NCBI GenBank assembly: GCA_945871625.1
Contig: CAMBWL010000017.1
Location: forward strand, 1-12,308
Source: Bifidobacterium breve
GTDB lineage: Bacteria; Actinomycetota; Acidimicrobiia; Acidimicrobiales; Ilumatobacteraceae
Direction of reading: 5' to 3'
Length of the DNA stretch: 12,308 bases
The translations under genes were made by a program, and so were the position numbers. Positions within the stretch are counted from its first letter, which is position 1; every line of letters begins with the position of its first letter. The notes beneath the pieces are model-generated. The model searched no databases. It was not told the DNA's origin and saw only the letters and a program-made list of their open reading frames with translations. Shown one piece after another: positions 1-6,566 of this stretch.

Positions 1-894
1 CAGATCTACATTCCACTCGGTGGAAAAGAATTGCTTCAGTGTGGCCCGATGGTGCCTGGACCGTATTGCAATGGCGACGAGTTCGCTAATGGCTACGACC
101 CAGCAGCAGCAGAGGCTTTGTTGACCGAGAATGGTTGGACAAAGGGAACAGACGGCTACTGGGTTGACCCAAGTGGCAATGTCCCAGACGTTCGTTGGAT
201 CATCAACACGGGCAACACTCGTCGTGAGAGTACACAGGCTTATTTGATTCCGTTGCTTAACGCATCAGGTTTCAAAGTACGCGCAGACAACTGCGATGCC
301 GCTTGTTACTTCCAGCAACGATTGCCAGGCATGGATTATGACATGGCGATGTACATCAGTACAGCACCACCAGACCCTGCCTACCTCACTGGTAGTTTCG
401 CTTGCGATCTGATCCCGACTGAAGCCAATGGCAACATTGGTCAGAACAGTCAGGGTTGGTGCAACACTGAGGCGTCAGATTTGCTCTACGCAGCAGATGT
501 TGATTCCGATGCAGCGACTCGTGCAGACAAGGTCAAGGCAGTTCTTGCGCTCATGGCGAAAGATCATGTGATGTTGCCTTTGATGCAGTTCCCTAAGTCG
601 GGTTTTGCTCGCACAGACAAGGTTGGCGGTCCATGGAACGCTGAACTCAACAACTACGCAGCATTCAACAACATCCACCTCTGGCAAGATCTTGATGGTG
701 ATGGACAAATTGTGCTCGGTGCTGAGCAATGGCCAGAGTGTCTCAACCCAATCACTGAGTGTGCAAACTCTTCGTGGATGGTTTGGACAACTGCGTTCCA
801 GGTAATGCCAGGTGCTTACGCAACTACCAATGATGGTAAGTACGTGATGACTAACCTGCTTGCTGGTGAAGCAAAGGTTGAAGTTAAGAGCTAA
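1..894 (+). CDS. ABC transporter substrate-binding protein, peptide/nickel type (SBP_bac_5), 5' partial
   Basis: The reading frame is open from base 1 to the TAA at 892-894 (297 residues), so the signal peptide and N-terminal lobe lie before the window; the TTG at 31 is only an internal codon. The visible part matches the second half of an extracellular solute-binding protein of Dpp/Opp importers: a YDPAAAEALLTENGW segment (about residues 32-46), where such proteins describe the leaving state of the peptide-binding lobe, and a WNAELNNYAAFNNIHLW segment (about 217-233) typical of the normal C-terminal end. Beyond it comes a DLDGDG linker and a 61-residue tail (709-891) that resembles the N-terminal start of the same family, with a C-x6-C pair and an SSW motif. 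The protein should bind oligopeptides or another small solute outside the membrane and deliver it to the permeases encoded downstream. The substrate cannot be told from sequence. Confidence 0.88.
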   Translation, partial: QIYIPLGGKELLQCGPMVPGPYCNGDEFANGYDPAAAEALLTENGWTKGTDGYWVDPSGNVPDVRWIINTGNTRRESTQAYLIPLLNASGFKVRADNCDAACYFQQRLPGMDYDMAMYISTAPPDPAYLTGSFACDLIPTEANGNIGQNSQGWCNTEASDLLYAADVDSDAATRADKVKAVLALMAKDHVMLPLMQFPKSGFARTDKVGGPWNAELNNYAAFNNIHLWQDLDGDGQIVLGAEQWPECLNPITECANSSWMVWTTAFQVMPGAYATTNDGKYVMTNLLAGEAKVEVKS

Positions 895-920
895 TCGCTC
901 GAAACTTGAGTTAATTCAAA

Positions 921-967
921 GAAGGTGCGTCGGCTCGGTTGATTCTGGGTCGGCGCACCTTTGTTTT
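921..967 (+). terminator. Rho-independent terminator after the binding-protein gene
   Basis: The arms AGGTGCGTCG (923-932) and CGGCGCACCT (951-960) pair over 10 bp with one G-U wobble around an 18-nt loop. The run TTTGTTTT follows directly, and A/G bases before the left arm can lengthen the stem. It lies 29 nt after the binding-protein stop and before the permease genes. It probably ends most transcripts, or lets a fraction through, which would keep binding protein in excess over transporter. Confidence 0.75.
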
Positions 968-1026
968 AGTCATCTTTTAAGGTGGAATTTTTGATCTTCT
1001 TAAATGGGTTTGGCAGGCTGTAGGCG

Positions 1027-2001
1027 ATGCTCCGCTACATTCTTCGACGCTTGGCGTGGTCAGTGCCGACGCTTCTGCTGGTTACTTTTTTGGTTTATAT
1101 TGCTTTGCGAGTTGGGACCGACCCTGTTGAGAGCTACAAGCGGGTGAACCCGCGCGCAAGCCGCGCCAAAATTCAGCAATACATCGACATAAATGGGTTG
1201 GATCCAAATTTCGTACAGGGTTATTTTAAGTGGTTGAAGAATTTCATCACTGGCGAGTGGGCACCCAGCATCAAGGGGCGTCGCGAAGTTTGGCCCGCAC
1301 TCAAAGATGCGATGGCTAATACTTTGCGTCTTGGCACTGCCGCTACGGTCGTTGGAATTTTCTTTGGATTGATCGCCGGCGTGCTGGCTGCGTTGCGCCC
1401 AGGCGGTAGGCGTGATGTCTTCATCAATACAAGTGCCTTCGTCGGCATTTCGATCCCTCCATTCATTAGTGCGATTTTATTGCAACTTCTGTTTGCGGTT
1501 TATTGGCAAAAGTGGTTTGGTGCAAGTTTGTTCCCGACTTCAGGTGTCTACCCAGCGGGGCACACCGGTTTCGATTTGTTCTTGATGCTCAAGTTCATGG
1601 CTCTTCCGACAATTATTGTGGCGATACAAATAATTGCGACATACAGCCGGTACATGCGTTCGTCGCTTCTTGACGTCCTTAATTCTGATTACATGCGCAC
1701 CGCGCGCTCAAAGGGCATTAGTGAACGTCGGATATTGATTAAGCACGGGATGCGTAATGCGCTGATACCTGTTGTGACTATCGCTGCGCTAGATGTCGGC
1801 TCTATCGTCGGCGGGTTGATCATCACCGAAAATATCTTCGCCTACCCCGGCATGGGGCTCTATTTTTTGAAGTCGTTTGGTGAGGGCGACTTTCCGCTTT
1901 TGATGCCGTGGATGGTTGTAATTGTTGCGTCGATCCTGTTGTTTAATTTGATCGCAGATATCTCATATGCCTGGCTTGACCCAAGGATTCGCCTTGAGTG
2001 A
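1027..2001 (+). CDS. Peptide/nickel-type ABC transporter permease, DppB/OppB family
   Basis: This is a 324-residue inner-membrane permease, the usual length for DppB. The N-terminal MLRYILRRLAWSVPTLLLVT start, with one membrane helix at about 10-28, is a hallmark of the family. Further hydrophobic segments lie at about 104-123, 135-159, 187-205, 250-268 and 292-310. The cytoplasmic coupling (EAA) loop is at about 221-248, with the core DYMRTARSKGISERRILIKH, and it contacts an ATPase subunit. The protein ends in AWLDPRIRLE, also typical. It pairs with the next gene's product to form the transmembrane channel. The ATG at 1027 is chosen because TAG at 1021-1023 closes the frame just upstream; AGG in the TGTAGGCG before it is a modest ribosome-binding site. 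The end overlaps the next gene. Confidence 0.93.
   Translation: MLRYILRRLAWSVPTLLLVTFLVYIALRVGTDPVESYKRVNPRASRAKIQQYIDINGLDPNFVQGYFKWLKNFITGEWAPSIKGRREVWPALKDAMANTLRLGTAATVVGIFFGLIAGVLAALRPGGRRDVFINTSAFVGISIPPFISAILLQLLFAVYWQKWFGASLFPTSGVYPAGHTGFDLFLMLKFMALPTIIVAIQIIATYSRYMRSSLLDVLNSDYMRTARSKGISERRILIKHGMRNALIPVVTIAALDVGSIVGGLIITENIFAYPGMGLYFLKSFGEGDFPLLMPWMVVIVASILLFNLIADISYAWLDPRIRLE
1983..1987 (+). promoter_or_regulatory. Ribosome-binding site that decides the start of the second permease
   Basis: AAGGA stands 6 nt before the TTG at 1994, inside the end of the upstream permease gene. No comparable site stands before the ATG at 1967, so the shorter reading starting at TTG is preferred. Confidence 0.6.
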
Positions 2002-2914
2002 GCAAAATGAAAATGTCCTGTCGCCGCGACAAATGGCGCTTCGGCGGTTCGTCTCGCACAAAGCCGCCGTGGTTAGTTGCATCATCATCGGAGTTTTGAC
2101 CCTGTTCGTAATTTTGGCACCATTCACGGCGCGATACGGCGTCAATCAATCTGTGCAGGCTCCACCGAACTCGTTCCTTTCGCCCCGCAGCAACGCCTGG
2201 CTCGGCACAGACGACATTGGTCGTGATCTTTACAGTCGTTTGATTTACGGTGTTCGAGTCTCGTTGCTGATCGGCTTGGCGAGCGCAATAATTTCTGTAA
2301 CCCTCGGCGCCCTTGTCGGAGCAGTCGCAGGTTTTCGTGGTGGCAAATTTGACGACATTCTGATGCGTGTCACGGATCTGTTTTTGGCTTTCCCATTCTT
2401 GGTGACTTTGTTGGTCGTACGAAATGTTCTTGGTGGGCTGCCTTGGCTCAAACCTATAACTGGTGAAATGAACTCTGTTCGTTTCATTATTGTTTTGTTC
2501 AGTATCTTCGGCTGGATGGGTGTGGCTCGAATTGTCCGGGGCCAAGTTCTGTCGCTTAAAGAGCGGGAGTTCGTTGAAGCGGCTCGAGCAGTTGGTGCGT
2601 CACGTCGCTACATCATCGTCCGGCATTTGTTGCCCAACTCGATTGGTCCGATCATGGTTGCGCTTACTTTTTCTGTAGTTGGTGCAATCATCAGTGAATC
2701 AACGTTGGCCTTCTTTGGATATGGACCTCAGGCGGGAGACGGTGCTACATCACTCGGCATTTTGGTTGGTGCAGCCAAAGGTGCGGTGCAAACTGGGTTT
2801 TGGTGGCTCGCTGTGTTTCCATGCTTTGTGTTGATCATTATTGCTCTGAGCATCAATTTCATCGGCGATGCGTTGCGAGATGCAACTGACCCGCGTCTTG
2901 ACCGAGGCGCGTGA
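1994..2914 (+). CDS. Peptide/nickel-type ABC transporter permease, DppC/OppC family
   Basis: This is the second channel subunit, 306 residues from TTG 1994. An in-frame ATG at 1967 would add nine residues (MPGLTQGFA) but lacks a ribosome-binding site; from TTG the overlap with the upstream gene is 8 nt and the N-terminus (SEQNENVLSPRQMALRRF) looks like a normal cytoplasmic OppC leader. Features seen are a first membrane helix at about 24-43, the family motif WLGTDDIGRDLYSRLIYG at about 69-86, several more hydrophobic helices, and the EAA coupling loop EFVEAARAVGASRRY at about 192-206 followed by HLLPNSIGPI. The C-terminal NFIGDALRDATDPRL is typical of OppC. It should form a heterodimer with the upstream permease and dock on the ATPases encoded next, with which the gene is translationally coupled. 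Confidence 0.92.
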   Translation: MSEQNENVLSPRQMALRRFVSHKAAVVSCIIIGVLTLFVILAPFTARYGVNQSVQAPPNSFLSPRSNAWLGTDDIGRDLYSRLIYGVRVSLLIGLASAIISVTLGALVGAVAGFRGGKFDDILMRVTDLFLAFPFLVTLLVVRNVLGGLPWLKPITGEMNSVRFIIVLFSIFGWMGVARIVRGQVLSLKEREFVEAARAVGASRRYIIVRHLLPNSIGPIMVALTFSVVGAIISESTLAFFGYGPQAGDGATSLGILVGAAKGAVQTGFWWLAVFPCFVLIIIALSINFIGDALRDATDPRLDRGA

Positions 2915-3894
2915 TGACTGAAAAAGTTCTGGAGATCCGCGATTTGCGTGTCACATTCGATACGCCGTCGGGACCGCTCGAGGCAGTGCGTGGCATCGAC
3001 CTGGATGTTGAAGCTGGTGAGCTGCTCGGCGTGGTAGGCGAATCTGGCTCAGGAAAGTCAGTTACTTTTTTGGCGACGATGGGACTCTTGCCGGTTCGAG
3101 CGCGGGTCACTGGTTCGGTTTTATTGGCGGGCGAGCAGTTGATTGGTGCCTCAAATAAATATATGCGCTCTGTGCGCGGACGACTGTTGTCGATGATTTT
3201 TCAAGATCCACTTTCAGCGCTCAACCCGGTGCATCGAATCGGCGATCAGATTTCTGAGATGTTGCAGTCGCACCAAAATCTGTCGTCTCGCGATGCTGCG
3301 AAACGTGCGATTGAATTACTTGACATCGTGGGTATCCCGCAACCAAGTGACCGGGCGGGACAGTATCCACACGAATTCTCCGGTGGCATGCGGCAACGAG
3401 TAATTATCGCCATCGCGATTGCAAACAACCCGAAGGTTTTAATTGCTGATGAACCCACCACTGCACTTGACGTGACAGTACAAGCGCAGATTCTTGAAGT
3501 GATCGAGCGAGTTCAAGAGCGTTTCGGCACAGCCGTTGTATTGATCACCCACGATCTGGGTGTCATCGCTCGCGTCGCTGATCGAGTGAATGTCATGTAT
3601 GCGGGGCGCAATGTTGAGCAAGGCACAATTGACAGCCTGTTTGACCACCCAAGTCACCCCTATACGCGGGGATTATTGGCGTCACTTCCGCGACCTGGCA
3701 AGCAGAGATTGAAGCCGATCACGGGGTTTCCGCCAAACATGCTTAATCCACCAAGTGGTTGTGCGTTTCATACTCGTTGCGAATTCGCCGCAGACATATG
3801 TAAAGGTGAACTGCCGAATCTCGTCAGCTTTGGTGACTTGCAAACTGCGTGCGTACGTGCGCGTGAACTGCCTAAAAGCGAGAATTTCGCATGA
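2914..3894 (+). CDS. Peptide/nickel-type ABC transporter ATP-binding protein, DppD/OppD family
   Basis: This cytoplasmic ATPase (326 residues from ATG 2914) powers the importer. In this numbering: Walker A GESGSGKS 42-49, Q-loop FQDP 96-99, signature FSGGMRQR 155-162, Walker B VLIADEP 175-181 with the catalytic glutamate, and H-loop histidine in ITHD 211-214. All are intact. The C-terminal oligopeptide-transporter domain includes HPYTRGLLASLP and cysteines 283, 289, 296 and 313 (C-x5-C-x6-C-x16-C), a pattern that binds a 4Fe-4S cluster in solved DppD/OppD structures. GTG at 2911 is an alternative start, but GAGG at 2904-2907 is spaced 6 nt from the ATG and only 3 nt from the GTG. The ATG shares one base with the upstream stop (TGATG). 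Confidence 0.94.
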   Translation: MTEKVLEIRDLRVTFDTPSGPLEAVRGIDLDVEAGELLGVVGESGSGKSVTFLATMGLLPVRARVTGSVLLAGEQLIGASNKYMRSVRGRLLSMIFQDPLSALNPVHRIGDQISEMLQSHQNLSSRDAAKRAIELLDIVGIPQPSDRAGQYPHEFSGGMRQRVIIAIAIANNPKVLIADEPTTALDVTVQAQILEVIERVQERFGTAVVLITHDLGVIARVADRVNVMYAGRNVEQGTIDSLFDHPSHPYTRGLLASLPRPGKQRLKPITGFPPNMLNPPSGCAFHTRCEFAADICKGELPNLVSFGDLQTACVRARELPKSENFA

Positions 3895-4865
3895 GTAATG
3901 AACTGCTCAAGGTCACGAACCTCGTCAAGAACTTCGAGATTCGTGTCAACAACGGTGCTCGTCGCAAGAAGCGAATTGTTCAGGCAGTAACAAATGTTTC
4001 ATTCTCTCTTGACAAGGGGCAGACACTCGGTTTGGTGGGCGAGTCTGGTTCTGGAAAAACTACGGTTGGTCGTTGTATTTTGCGATTGATCGAGCCGACG
4101 TCGGGAAGCGTCGCGTTTGAGGGTCAAGATCTTGGCTCGCTTAAATTCGAAGAGTTGCGGGCACTGCGACGAAAAATGCAGATCGTATTTCAAGATCCAT
4201 TTGCATCACTTGACCCAAAGATGACTGTCGGTGCGTCTATTTCTGAACCGTTGATCGTGCAAGGTGTGCCGGGTGACCACGCCGACAAAGTGATCGAGTT
4301 GCTCGAGTTGGTTGGGCTATCGGCTGACCATGCACAGCGGTTTCCGCATGAGTTTTCGGGTGGACAGCGTCAGCGAATTGGTGTTGCTCGGGCTCTTGCG
4401 CTCAGTCCGGCGCTAATCGTTTTAGATGAACCAGTTTCGGCGTTGGATGTGAGCATTCAAGCGGGCGTGGTGAATCTCTTCGAAGATTTGCAATCGCGCC
4501 TCGGCGTCAGTTATATCTTTATCGCGCACGACTTGTCAGTTGTGCGTCACATTGCTGATCGTGTTGCGGTGATGTATCTCGGCAAGATTGTTGAAATCGG
4601 TGACCAAGAAACCGTGTACGCAAATCCGACACATCCATATACGAAGGCATTGTTATCCGCTGTGCCACTGCCTGACCCAAAGACCGAGCGTTCAAGAACT
4701 CGGATCATGCTCGAGGGTGATGTGCCATCACCAGTCAACCCGCCGTCTGGTTGTCGGTTTAGAACGCGCTGTTGGAAGGCCCAAGATGTGTGCGCACAAG
4801 AAGAGCCGATGCTTACTGTGCGTCCGAGCGGTCAGATGTCGGCCTGCCACTTTCCTGAGTCTTAA
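3891..4865 (+). CDS. Peptide/nickel-type ABC transporter ATP-binding protein, DppF/OppF family
   Basis: This is the partner ATPase (324 residues) of the same importer. Motifs in order: Walker A GESGSGKT 50-57, Q-loop FQDP 100-103, signature FSGGQRQR 155-162, Walker B IVLDEP 176-181, H-loop in IAHD 211-214, then the C-terminal HPYTKALLSAVP segment and cysteines 288, 294, 301 and 319 (C-x5-C-x6-C-x17-C), a probable 4Fe-4S tail. The basic stretch RRKK near residue 24, before the first strand, is usual for OppF, whose N-terminus is longer than that of OppD. ATG 3891 overlaps the upstream stop as ATGA, so translation is coupled. The two ATPases are each complete, so the pair should have two competent ATP sites. 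It is the last gene of the transporter cluster; secG begins 15 nt on. Confidence 0.94.
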   Translation: MSNELLKVTNLVKNFEIRVNNGARRKKRIVQAVTNVSFSLDKGQTLGLVGESGSGKTTVGRCILRLIEPTSGSVAFEGQDLGSLKFEELRALRRKMQIVFQDPFASLDPKMTVGASISEPLIVQGVPGDHADKVIELLELVGLSADHAQRFPHEFSGGQRQRIGVARALALSPALIVLDEPVSALDVSIQAGVVNLFEDLQSRLGVSYIFIAHDLSVVRHIADRVAVMYLGKIVEIGDQETVYANPTHPYTKALLSAVPLPDPKTERSRTRIMLEGDVPSPVNPPSGCRFRTRCWKAQDVCAQEEPMLTVRPSGQMSACHFPES

Positions 4866-4868
4866 AGG

Positions 4869-4874
4869 TAGAAT
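4869..4874 (+). promoter_or_regulatory. Candidate -10 box (TAGAAT) for secG
   Basis: TAGAAT ends 6 nt before the GTG start of secG, the spacing expected when transcription begins at the start codon (a leaderless message, common in actinobacteria). No good -35 hexamer is visible upstream. A competing reading is that AAAGG at 4864-4868 is a ribosome-binding site 12 nt from the GTG, with secG read from the upstream operon. Confidence 0.35.
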
Positions 4875-4880
4875 TTTGGC

Positions 4881-5120
4881 GTGCGAAATTTAATGACCTA
4901 CATCACGATTGTGATCAACGTCGTTGCGATGCTTTCAATGATCGTTGGTGTGTTGTTGCATAGTGGTCGAGGTGGCGGTTTGTCTGACATGTTCGGTGGT
5001 GGCGGTGGAGCGGCACTAGGTTCTGCGGCGGCTGAGCGAAACCTCAACAGAATCACCACTGTTTTCGCACTCGTTTGGGTAATTACAGTAATTGCGTTGG
5101 GGTTGTTGCTAACAAACTAG
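4881..5120 (+). CDS. secG: Preprotein translocase subunit SecG
   Basis: This 79-residue membrane protein is an accessory part of the SecYEG channel, which moves unfolded proteins across or into the inner membrane. It has the SecG layout: a first helix at about 6-26, a polar glycine-rich loop with the family signature LHSGRGGGLSDMFGGG at about 26-41, an alanine-rich stretch, and a second helix at about 58-77. Length matches the family. GTG 4881 is used; ATG 4893 is in frame and would still keep the first helix, so the start is uncertain by four residues. It follows the ABC transporter by 15 nt and precedes tRNA-Leu by 17 nt. Its relation to the transporter is probably only positional, although a secreted binding protein would use the Sec system. 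Confidence 0.9.
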   Translation: MRNLMTYITIVINVVAMLSMIVGVLLHSGRGGGLSDMFGGGGGAALGSAAAERNLNRITTVFALVWVITVIALGLLLTN

Positions 5121-5137
5121 ATAGATTTTTAGGGCAA

Positions 5138-5221
5138 GTCGGAGTGGCGAAATTGGCAGACGCACCAGCTTAAGGGGCTGGCGCTCGTAAGGGCGTAGGG
5201 GTTCAAGTCCCCTCTTCGACA
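5138..5221 (+). tRNA. tRNA-Leu, anticodon AAG
   Basis: The cloverleaf is complete. The acceptor stem GTCGGAG (5138-5144) pairs with CTTCGAC (5214-5220) with one G-U. The D stem is GCG/CGC with a GG in the loop, the anticodon stem CCAGC (5165-5169) pairs perfectly with GCTGG (5177-5181), a long variable arm (about 5182-5196) marks a type II tRNA, and the T arm is AGGGG-TTCAAGT-CCCCT. The discriminator is A5221, as needed by leucyl-tRNA synthetase. The seven-base anticodon loop is TTAAGGG, giving anticodon AAG at 5172-5174 for CUU codons, with T33 and G37 in place. No CCA is encoded (CAA follows), so the end must be added after transcription. A promoter just upstream is weak at best, and the gene may be co-transcribed with secG. 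Confidence 0.95.
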
Positions 5222-5251
5222 CAAAAATTATTTTCGAGCACTCGTTGAATA

Positions 5252-5257
5252 TATAAT
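5252..5257 (+). promoter_or_regulatory. Candidate -10 box (TATAAT) upstream of the MFS cluster
   Basis: A perfect TATAAT lies in the 88-nt gap after the tRNA, 52 nt before the MFS start. No convincing -35 element sits 16-18 nt upstream (the region is T-rich around 5228-5234). Transcription from about 5264 would give the MFS message a leader of about 45 nt. Confidence 0.4.
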
Positions 5258-5309
5258 CAGCGATCAAATAGAAATAGGCGAGTAATCTTTCTTAAGTGGA
5301 AGTTGATCT

Positions 5310-6566
5310 GTGACGCATCCTGTAGACGATCGTGTTGCGTTGCAGAAAAAGACGCTGAGAGTCTTGGTAACGGGGCAGGTTGTAGCGGCTGCGGCATTGT
5401 CGGCAGCTGTAACAGTTGGCGCGTTTGTGATTCAAGATATTTTGGGACAAGACACCGCATGGGGTGGTGTGTCGAGCGCGACGTTCACTATGGGCTCGGC
5501 GTTTATGTCGCAAGTTCTGGCCCGCAAAATGAGTCGCAAGGGTCGTCGCGTCGGCTTGCAATACGGCTATTCGATGGCAATCGTCGGTGGTTTGCTTGCT
5601 GGGTTCGCAGTCAATCGCGGTTCGTTGACACTGTTCATTTTGGGATTGTTTCTCTATGGTTCTGGGCAGGCATCGAATCTGCTTTCGCGATATGCGGCGA
5701 TGGATCTAGCCGCGCCAGAACAAAGAAGTCAGGCAATGAGCTACATCTTGTTCGGCTCGACTTTTGGCGCAGTGTTCGGGCCTGTTCTGATTAAGCCAGC
5801 AGAAGATTTTGGTGTGGATGTATTCGGTTGGTCGCTGTATACAGGTCCGTGGATTGCATCAGCATGTTTTTTTGGGTTTGCGTTAATCAACGTTGCCGTG
5901 CGTTTGCGGCCCGATCCCCTCGAGGCAAGTGGTGGTCTGATTTCTCAACAGGGTATTGGGGTAGTTACACCAAATCTGGGATCGGCGCTACGGACGATTA
6001 ACGGCATTCGCAACGCACGTGTCGCACTTTCGGCGATGGTGATCTCACAGGTCACGATGGTCGCAGTGATGACGATGACACCTGTTCACCTAAAACTTCA
6101 TGGTCATGAAGATGTAAGCCCGTATGTTATTTCGCTCCATATCGCGGGCATGTATGCGTTTAGTCCGCTAGTTGGCAAATTCACCGACCGTCGCGGAAAA
6201 TTATTGTCGATTTCAATCGGTGGAATATTGCTTGTATCGGCAACGGTGATGGCGGCACTCGCTGGCGAAGCGGCGACACTGTTATGGCCATCGCTGTGGT
6301 TGCTCGGTATCGGCTGGAGTTTTGGACTAATTGGTGGGTCGAGTTTGCTGGTCGAGTCTGTTCCGGAGAGTTCGCGTGTAACGGTTCAGGGTGCCGCTGA
6401 TTTAATGATGAGTTTTTGTGGTGGGATGGCTGGTTTCTCAAGCGGTTTCATTCGAAAAGCCTTTGGGTTTCACATGCTAAGCAACTTGGGTACCGTGCTG
6501 GCACTTTTGTTGGTGATGATTGGTATCAGAAGATTTACCAGTGCAAGAAAGGTGTTGCAGTCGTGA
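5310..6566 (+). CDS. Major facilitator superfamily transporter, substrate unknown
   Basis: This 418-residue inner-membrane protein has about 12 hydrophobic segments in two halves joined by a polar stretch at about 198-238, the usual size and shape of an MFS carrier. The loop between helices 2 and 3 reads ARKMSRKGRR (71-80), a degenerate motif A, and the matching loop of the second half reads GKFTDRRGKLL (289-299), a good motif A. RYAAMDLAAPEQRSQAMS (127-144) follows helix 4 and resembles drug or metabolite exporters of actinobacteria, but no substrate can be named. GTG 5310 is chosen because GTGGAAG (5296-5302 region) gives a plausible ribosome-binding site 7 nt upstream. It is the first of three overlapping genes; its TGA overlaps the GTG of the lactone dehydrogenase gene, so the two may share a pathway, for example moving its substrate or product. 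Confidence 0.85.
   Translation: MTHPVDDRVALQKKTLRVLVTGQVVAAAALSAAVTVGAFVIQDILGQDTAWGGVSSATFTMGSAFMSQVLARKMSRKGRRVGLQYGYSMAIVGGLLAGFAVNRGSLTLFILGLFLYGSGQASNLLSRYAAMDLAAPEQRSQAMSYILFGSTFGAVFGPVLIKPAEDFGVDVFGWSLYTGPWIASACFFGFALINVAVRLRPDPLEASGGLISQQGIGVVTPNLGSALRTINGIRNARVALSAMVISQVTMVAVMTMTPVHLKLHGHEDVSPYVISLHIAGMYAFSPLVGKFTDRRGKLLSISIGGILLVSATVMAALAGEAATLLWPSLWLLGIGWSFGLIGGSSLLVESVPESSRVTVQGAADLMMSFCGGMAGFSSGFIRKAFGFHMLSNLGTVLALLLVMIGIRRFTSARKVLQS

Noticed and set aside
1943..2545. 200-codon open frame on the - strand opposite the permease genes
   Set aside because: Low-complexity Asn/Gln/Arg/Asp-rich product with no motif; both permeases on the + strand are well supported here.
5097..5127. 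TTGGGG / TAGATT pair as a tRNA promoter
   Set aside because: The gap is 19 nt and both hexamers are poor; with TAGATA at 5118 the gap is 15 nt. Not strong enough to annotate.
5170..5176. Reading the tRNA as the UUA-decoding isoacceptor (anticodon TAA)
   Set aside because: It needs a one-base shift of the loop that breaks the perfect five-base-pair anticodon stem.
5235..5244. CGAG-CA-CTCG palindrome after the tRNA as a terminator
   Set aside because: A 4-bp stem with a 2-nt loop cannot form a stable hairpin and no T-run follows it.
6416..6562. Longer N-terminus for the lactone dehydrogenase
   Set aside because: The extra 49 codons overlap the end of the MFS gene, have no family similarity, and the GTG at 6563 gives the usual 4-nt overlap.
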